Shown piece after piece: positions 30,944 through 34,947 of a stretch of DNA of 34,947 bases. This DNA is from Papillibacter cinnamivorans DSM 12816 (GTDB taxonomy: Bacteria > Bacillota > Clostridia > Oscillospirales > Oscillospiraceae). Location of the stretch: contig NZ_FWXW01000013.1 of assembly GCF_900176335.1 (NCBI RefSeq), positions 1 through 34,947 on the forward strand, in the 5' to 3' direction. Both the position numbers and the translations under genes were made by a program. Positions within the stretch are counted from its first letter, which is position 1; every line of letters begins with the position of its first letter. Under the pieces are notes generated by a model. That model worked only from the letters and a program-made list of their open reading frames with translations. It was not told where the DNA came from and did not search any database.

Positions 30944-30962
30944 CCGGGAGGCGAAAGCCTCC
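30944..30962. terminator. Terminator hairpin, right copy flanking structured element 3
   Basis: Same 19-bp core as 30716-30734. It lies 17 bp beyond the stop of the minus-strand ABC permease gene at 30979 and can end that operon. Confidence 0.7.
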
Positions 30963-30978
30963 GGCGGTATTTTCAGAT

Positions 30979-31620
30979 TCAATAGCTGAGCCTTTTTTGC
31001 AGCCTTCTGGAAAAATGAGAAATGGCGAAGTTGATGACAAAATAGGTCAGCGCCAGGATGCCGTACAGGATAAACACCTGATTCACCTTGTAATACCGCC
31101 CCATGAGGATGGTCACCTTTCCGGTGATCTCCTGAATGGCGATAACAGACCAGAGGAAGCTCGTGTCCTTGATCACCGTAACAAACTGGGAAACCAGCGC
31201 CGGGATCATGTTCCGCATGGCCTGGGGCAGAACGACGTACCAAAGTACCTGTAAGAGGTTGAAGCCCTGGCTCCGGGCGGCCTCCCACTGTCCCTTGCCC
31301 ACTGAGTTGAGCCCGCCCCGGACGATCTCGCCCACGGCGGCGGAGGTGAAGATGGTAAAGCTCACAACGCCCGCGTCCATGGATTTTAGCCGGAAGACGA
31401 TAAAAATCACATAGATCCAAAGAAGATTCGGGATGTTGCGCACCACTTCTATGTATACCGCGGCAATGGCGCGGGGTACGCCCCTGGTAAGGCTGCGCAG
31501 AACGCCCAGAATCGTCCCGAAAAGGGTGCTCAGCAGGATCGATATGACGGAAATATATAAGGTAGTCTTCAGCCCGGCCAGGATGAAGAGCATATTTTCC
31601 GGTGTAAAGATCGCGCTCAT
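30979..31620 (-). CDS. Polar amino acid ABC transporter permease 2
   Basis: 213 residues from ATG 31620, preceded by CGAGGTAACC. HisM-type permease with five membrane helices. The cytoplasmic EAA loop is GGLNSVGKGQWEAARSQGFNLLQVLWYVVLPQAMRNMIPALVSQ, which docks on the ATPase. RNIPNLLWIYVIFI resembles the usual RGTPLLVQLF segment. It is the last of four genes on the minus strand (ATPase, binding protein, permease 1, permease 2) and pairs with the 238-residue permease upstream to form the membrane channel. Confidence 0.92.
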   Translation of the reverse strand: MSAIFTPENMLFILAGLKTTLYISVISILLSTLFGTILGVLRSLTRGVPRAIAAVYIEVVRNIPNLLWIYVIFIVFRLKSMDAGVVSFTIFTSAAVGEIVRGGLNSVGKGQWEAARSQGFNLLQVLWYVVLPQAMRNMIPALVSQFVTVIKDTSFLWSVIAIQEITGKVTILMGRYYKVNQVFILYGILALTYFVINFAISHFSRRLQKRLSY

Positions 31621-31707
31621 GGTTACCTCGATTCCGCGCCCGTCCGGGATATGCCTGCCCGATCGGCGCAAGAAATGATTTGTCGCGGACTCAGTCGGAA
31701 AACAGTG

Positions 31708-32424
31708 TTAAGCCTTTTCAGGGACGGCGTTGGGATTCCCCTCGGCGGGCCCGCCCTGAGTCTTGTCCTCCATCCGCTTGGCCAGGGTCGCCAGCGGGAA
31801 ACAGAGGATGAAATACAAAAGCCCCGCCACCACATAGGCCGGCCCGTAGTATATGTTCCCGGAGGACCAGGATTTCGCGGTAAACATGATGTCCGCTCCC
31901 GAGATGATGGCCACGACGGAGGTATTCTTGATGAGGTTCACCGCCTGCATTGTGAGAGGGGGCAGGATGATTCGCGTCGCCTGGGGGATGACGATATAGC
32001 GCATGGACTGCCAGTAGGAAAATCCCTGGGAGAGGGCTGCTTCCAGCTGCCCTTTTGCGATGGAGCCGATCCCCGAGCGGACCACCTCGCCGATGTACGC
32101 TCCGTGGTACATCCCCACGCCGATGATTCCGATGGTGGTGATGTTGAGGACGATTCCCAGGAAGGGAAGGCCGTTGAACAGGAAAAAGATCTGGATGAGA
32201 AGAGGAGTGTTCTGGAAAAATTCCACATAGACCCGCGCGATTGCCCGGAGCAAGCGGGACTGGGTGGTGGAGGCGATTCCCACCAGAACGCCGATTGCAA
32301 GAGATAAAATCAGCGCGCAGAGGGAAATCAGCAGGGTGTATCCAAACCCGGCTGCAAAGATATGCCAGTCGGAAAAGAGAGCCTCCCATTTAAAAAGCGC
32401 AAAGGGTCCGCTGTTTAAAAACAT
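31708..32424 (-). CDS. Polar amino acid ABC transporter permease 1
   Basis: 238 residues from ATG 32424, preceded by GTGAAGGA. HisM-family permease: FQNTPLLIQIFFLFNGLPF and the EAA loop SGIGSIAKGQLEAALSQGFSYWQSMRYIVIPQATRIILPPL. The C-terminus carries a hydrophilic extension after the last helix (KRMEDKTQGGPAEGNPNAVPEKA). It is separated from the binding-protein gene upstream by 171 bp that contain a very stable hairpin (32504-32541), so its expression is probably lower than that of the binding protein. Confidence 0.93.
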   Translation of the reverse strand: MFLNSGPFALFKWEALFSDWHIFAAGFGYTLLISLCALILSLAIGVLVGIASTTQSRLLRAIARVYVEFFQNTPLLIQIFFLFNGLPFLGIVLNITTIGIIGVGMYHGAYIGEVVRSGIGSIAKGQLEAALSQGFSYWQSMRYIVIPQATRIILPPLTMQAVNLIKNTSVVAIISGADIMFTAKSWSSGNIYYGPAYVVAGLLYFILCFPLATLAKRMEDKTQGGPAEGNPNAVPEKA

Positions 32425-32503
32425 TCCTTCACATCCTTTGAATACCCGCCGGCGTCTCCCGCAAGGCACGGCCGTAGAAGGGGATTACGCGGCGCTTACC
32501 GGC

Positions 32504-32541
32504 ATTTCCCGGCGCGCGGCTGTTGCCGCGCGCCGGGAAAT
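32504..32541 (-). promoter_or_regulatory. Intercistronic stem-loop between binding protein and permease genes
   Basis: A perfect 17-bp stem (ATTTCCCGGCGCGCGGC) with a four-base loop, without a T run. Placed after the binding-protein gene, it may protect that part of the mRNA or cut read-through, giving more binding protein than permease. Confidence 0.7.
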
Positions 32542-32595
32542 TGCCCTTTGCGGCAGGAATTCAGACTTCCTGCCGACGTATGCGGATTTTTCGGT

Positions 32596-33435
32596 TTACC
32601 CCAGGTTCCACTTTTCAATCAGTGCGTCCAGAGAACCGTCGGCCTTGATTTCCGAAACGAATTCGTCCAGCCAGGCGGCCAGATCGGTGTTGGAAAGTTT
32701 GCAGGCAATGCCGTACTCCTGGGGCTTGAAACCCTCTTCCAGAATTTCCGTGCTGTCGTTCACATAGCCCAGCAAAATGGACTTATCCACGCTGAAGGCG
32801 TCGACGCGTCCGGAAGCCAGAGCAGCGTTGATTTCGGGATAGCTGGCAAATTCCGCGTACTGGAAGGTGATGCCCAGTTCCTTGGCTTTATCCTCCAGGG
32901 CGGCTTTTGTGGTGGCAGACTGGGCAACGCCGATGGTCTTGCCCGCCAGATCCTTGATTTCCTTATAGCCGGAATCCTTTTTCACCAAAAAGCCGATGCT
33001 GTCCGTGTAGTAGGGCTGTGTGAAGTTGTAGGAAAGCTTGCGTTCGTCGGTAATGGTGAAGGTTGCGATGATGATGTCCACCTCGTCGTTGTCCAGCAGG
33101 GGACCGCGGGTCTGGGCGGTGACGCCCTGGGTCTCGATCTTGGTCTCGTCTCCCAGGAGCTTCTTGGCGATGAGCTTTGCGATGTCCACCTCAAGACCTT
33201 CCACAACTCCGGTTTTCGGATCCTGATAGCCGAAATTGGGAACGTCCACCTTGGTGCCAACCCGCAGAACACCCCGGTCAACAATGGCCTGGAGCTGAGC
33301 GGGAAGCTCGCTGGTTTCCTCGGTGGGAGCCGGCGTGGCCGTGGGCGTCGGCGTCGCGGAGGTTCCGCCGGAGCAGCCGGTCGCCGCCGCCAGAAGGAAC
33401 AGGGCGGCAAAAAGCAGAGACAGTTTCTTCTTCAT
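32596..33435 (-). CDS. Amino acid ABC transporter substrate-binding lipoprotein
   Basis: 279 residues from ATG 33435 (AAAGGA eight bases upstream; ATG 33444 is too close to it). The lipoprotein signal peptide KKKLSLLFAALFLLAAATGC places Cys at about residue 21, followed by a low-complexity Thr/Pro linker (TPTPTATPAP). The mature part is an SBP_bac_3 domain: GVLRVGTKVDVPNFGYQDPKTGVVEGLEVDIAKLIAKKLLG, SYNFTQPYYTDSIGFLV, LAGKTIGVAQSATTKAAL and ALASGRVDAFSVDKSILLGY. RVGTKVDVPNFG is typical of polar amino acid binders. The ligand cannot be fixed by sight. Confidence 0.94.
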   Translation of the reverse strand: MKKKLSLLFAALFLLAAATGCSGGTSATPTPTATPAPTEETSELPAQLQAIVDRGVLRVGTKVDVPNFGYQDPKTGVVEGLEVDIAKLIAKKLLGDETKIETQGVTAQTRGPLLDNDEVDIIIATFTITDERKLSYNFTQPYYTDSIGFLVKKDSGYKEIKDLAGKTIGVAQSATTKAALEDKAKELGITFQYAEFASYPEINAALASGRVDAFSVDKSILLGYVNDSTEILEEGFKPQEYGIACKLSNTDLAAWLDEFVSEIKADGSLDALIEKWNLG

Positions 33436-33514
33436 ACGATTCATCCTTTCCTCTTAATAAAAAATGTCGTTCAGCACATGAAAACGTTTGGATACTTTTA
33501 ATAGTTCCACTTTT

Positions 33515-34240
33515 TTACCGGAGGATTTTGCTCAAAAACAGCTTGGTCCTGTCGCTGGAGGGATTTGTGAAGAAATGCTCCGGCGCGCCGCTCTCCACGA
33601 TCTCTCCGTCGTCCATGAAGATCACCCGGTCCGCCACCTGGCGGGCAAACCCCATCTCGTGGGTCACCACCACCATGGTGATATTGTCCTTGGAGAGCCC
33701 AACCATGACGTCCAGCACCTCCTGGATCATTTCCGGGTCCAGGGCGGAAGTGGGCTCGTCGAAGAGGATGATTTTCGGATGCATGTTCAGGGCCCGCGCG
33801 ATGGCCACCCGCTGCTGCTGCCCGCCGGACAGCTGGGAGGGGAAGCTGTGCGCCTTTTCGGTCAGTCCCACCCGCTCCAGATAGGCGTATCCCGTCTCTT
33901 CCGCCTTCTTGCGGTCAACGCCCTGCACCTTGATGGGAGCCAGGGTCAGGTTTTCCAGCACCGTTTTATGGGGATACAGGTTAAAGCTCTGAAACACCAT
34001 GGCCACCGACTGCCGCACCGTGTTGATGGGTGCCTTGCGGGCGGTGATCTCCACGCCGTCCACCGTGATGGAGCCGGAGGTTGGTTTCTCCAGTGCGTTG
34101 ATACACCGGATCAAAGTGCTTTTCCCGGAACCGGACGGCCCGATGACCACCAGTTTTTCTCCCGTTTCGATATGTAAATTGATGTTTTTCAGCACATGGA
34201 GTTTTCCGAAATGCTTCTCCACGTTTTCCATTGTAATCAA
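33515..34240 (-). CDS. Polar amino acid ABC transporter ATP-binding protein
   Basis: 241 residues from TTG 34240, chosen because GGGAG lies 8 bases upstream; ATG 34231 in frame is possible, and a start at 34288 has no ribosome site. Walker A is GPSGSGKST, the Q-loop [17 protein letters not shown], the signature [15 protein letters not shown], Walker [15 protein letters not shown], and the H-loop [27 protein letters not shown]. The GlnQ/HisP pattern (EMGFAR) matches the permeases and binding protein that follow. It is the first gene of the operon, with a promoter at 34404-34432. Confidence 0.95.
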   Translation of the reverse strand: MITMENVEKHFGKLHVLKNINLHIETGEKLVVIGPSGSGKSTLIRCINALEKPTSGSITVDGVEITARKAPINTVRQSVAMVFQSFNLYPHKTVLENLTLAPIKVQGVDRKKAEETGYAYLERVGLTEKAHSFPSQLSGGQQQRVAIARALNMHPKIILFDEPTSALDPEMIQEVLDVMVGLSKDNITMVVVTHEMGFARQVADRVIFMDDGEIVESGAPEHFFTNPSSDRTKLFLSKILR

Positions 34241-34403
34241 AAAACCATCTCCCAGCTCTGTCCAGACCGTCAAAATACAGGCAGACATAAGCCGTCTCCT
34301 GAAAAAAATGATGCTCTGATACGATCAGACGTCATTGTCGGAGAAAGGCCGCTTGCCTGCCGGTTTCTTTTGTTCTGTTTCCGTATGCTGTTTTATTTCT
34401 GCC

Positions 34404-34432
34404 ATTATAGCAGAAAATTCCTCTCTTGTCTA
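34404..34432 (-). promoter_or_regulatory. Promoter of the amino acid ABC operon
   Basis: On the minus strand TAGACA (plus 34427-34432) and a perfect TATAAT (plus 34404-34409) with a 17-bp spacer. The leader to the TTG start is about 155 nt and shows no recognised riboswitch. Confidence 0.72.
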
Positions 34433-34672
34433 TAACTTAGGTAAGAATTATGCAATTTGCTCGTGCGAAATATTCAAATCAAACAGGGGCAAAGACCGGG
34501 TTCCCAGAAATTGTCCGTCCTGTATCAAAAGTAGTGCACGACAGGTGGAAAAATTACTCTCGTGCATAAAAGCGTGAAAGTGCGGTTCCATTGTATTGCA
34601 AGCTGGTGGCAGCGAGAGCCGCCCGCGGTCGGCGCGTACGTTTTGTTTTTAAGAACATTTCTAACAAAAGAA

Positions 34673-34728
34673 TTGATTACGAGGGCTTTGGATGAAAGCT
34701 GCACGCTCCCCGCCGGGGGGAAAGCAAT
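34673..34728 (+). repeat. Degenerate inverted copy of the repeat family 2 unit
   Basis: ATTGATTACGAGGGCTTTGG and then CACGCTCCCCGCCGGGGGG align with the minus-strand reading of 19157-19215, in the opposite orientation. The surrounding stretch 34441-34860 holds no supported gene apart from this. Confidence 0.55.
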
Positions 34729-34860
34729 AAAGGTACATTTTGAAAAAGAAGGAGTATTTTGTCGAACGATTTTCCCTCGCGTCGCTTTCCAAAATCAGAC
34801 AAAAATCCATACAATGTGTACGGATAAAACCGGAATACGGGAAAGAAAGGAATGTGCACA

Positions 34861-34947
34861 TTGGGAAAATTGTCACTGCAGGAAACGCGGCTGGACGATG
34901 TGAGAATCCCCGGCGTTTCCGTATCGGTCACCCAGCCGAAAACCGGG
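34861..34947 (+). CDS. Start of an unidentified gene, cut by the window edge
   Basis: An open frame of 29 codons from TTG 34861 to the last base, reading LGKLSLQETRLDDVRIPGVS and onward without a stop. AAAGGA at 34846-34851 lies about 9 bases upstream. The composition suits real coding sequence, but too little is present to name a family. Confidence 0.5.
   Translation, partial: MGKLSLQETRLDDVRIPGVSVSVTQPKTG

Noticed and set aside
34562-34903. A 113-codon plus-strand frame at the right edge
   Set aside because: It runs through the degenerate repeat and overlaps the better-supported gene start at 34861 in another frame.

Overview
The window looks like a chromosomal segment of an anaerobic, GC-rich member of the Bacillota, most likely class Clostridia. 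This is inferred from gene content: an oxygen-sensitive two-subunit L-serine dehydratase, several flavodoxin/ferredoxin (EFR1-type) proteins, a QueG-like iron-sulfur protein, a BKACE-family enzyme, a PadR/HAAS/DUF4097 trio, DUF1847 and DUF6054 proteins, and strong Shine-Dalgarno sites with frequent TTG/GTG starts. I cannot name a genus. I found no rRNA, tRNA or CRISPR array.

Positions 1-5324 are a decaying polymorphic-toxin locus. The same GC-rich pre-toxin segment occurs four times (whole, truncated or vestigial). Three copies carry an unrelated AT-rich C-terminal toxin domain followed by a different presumed immunity gene: an RNase-like domain with a small acidic protein; an HNH/WHH-type nuclease with a SUKH (SMI1/KNR4) protein; and an unrecognised domain with an unrecognised partner. 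The fourth copy is only 29 codons followed by an orphan membrane protein. A perfect 61-bp direct repeat supplies the start codon to two truncated cassettes. A 271-bp MITE-like element sits inside the third cassette exactly at a codon boundary.

Positions 5344-12867 hold a PadR-DUF4180 regulator, a divergent flavodoxin/ferredoxin gene broken by an amber codon, a large P-type Ca2+ ATPase with its own strong promoter and a leader of about 420 nt, a glycosyltransferase fragment and a HAD phosphatase. Positions 13059-17592 look like one operon: a tandem DUF1538 membrane protein, a tandem P-II-like protein, a TauE/SafE-type exporter and two overlapping amidohydrolase-2 paralogues lacking the usual catalytic aspartate. 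They end at a strong terminator. Positions 18044-23139 contain a QueG-like protein under a promoter with a perfect palindrome, a small membrane protein, sdaAB-sdaAA and a BKACE enzyme. Positions 23227-28769 hold DUF1847, DUF6054, an SDR, a beta-carbonic anhydrase, and the PadR-HAAS-DUF4097 operon. Two tandem EFR1 proteins follow, then a polar amino acid ABC transporter operon on the minus strand. A new gene begins at the right edge.

The most unusual signal is intergenic. Three copies of a roughly 200-bp element (7505-7707, 26233-26434, 30735-30943) share a series of hairpins. Several stems keep their pairing while changing sequence. Each copy lies between two direct copies (19-31 bp) of a locus-specific, terminator-like hairpin, as if insertion duplicated a Rho-independent terminator. 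A second interspersed repeat family lies around 17640-19790 and recurs inverted near 34673.
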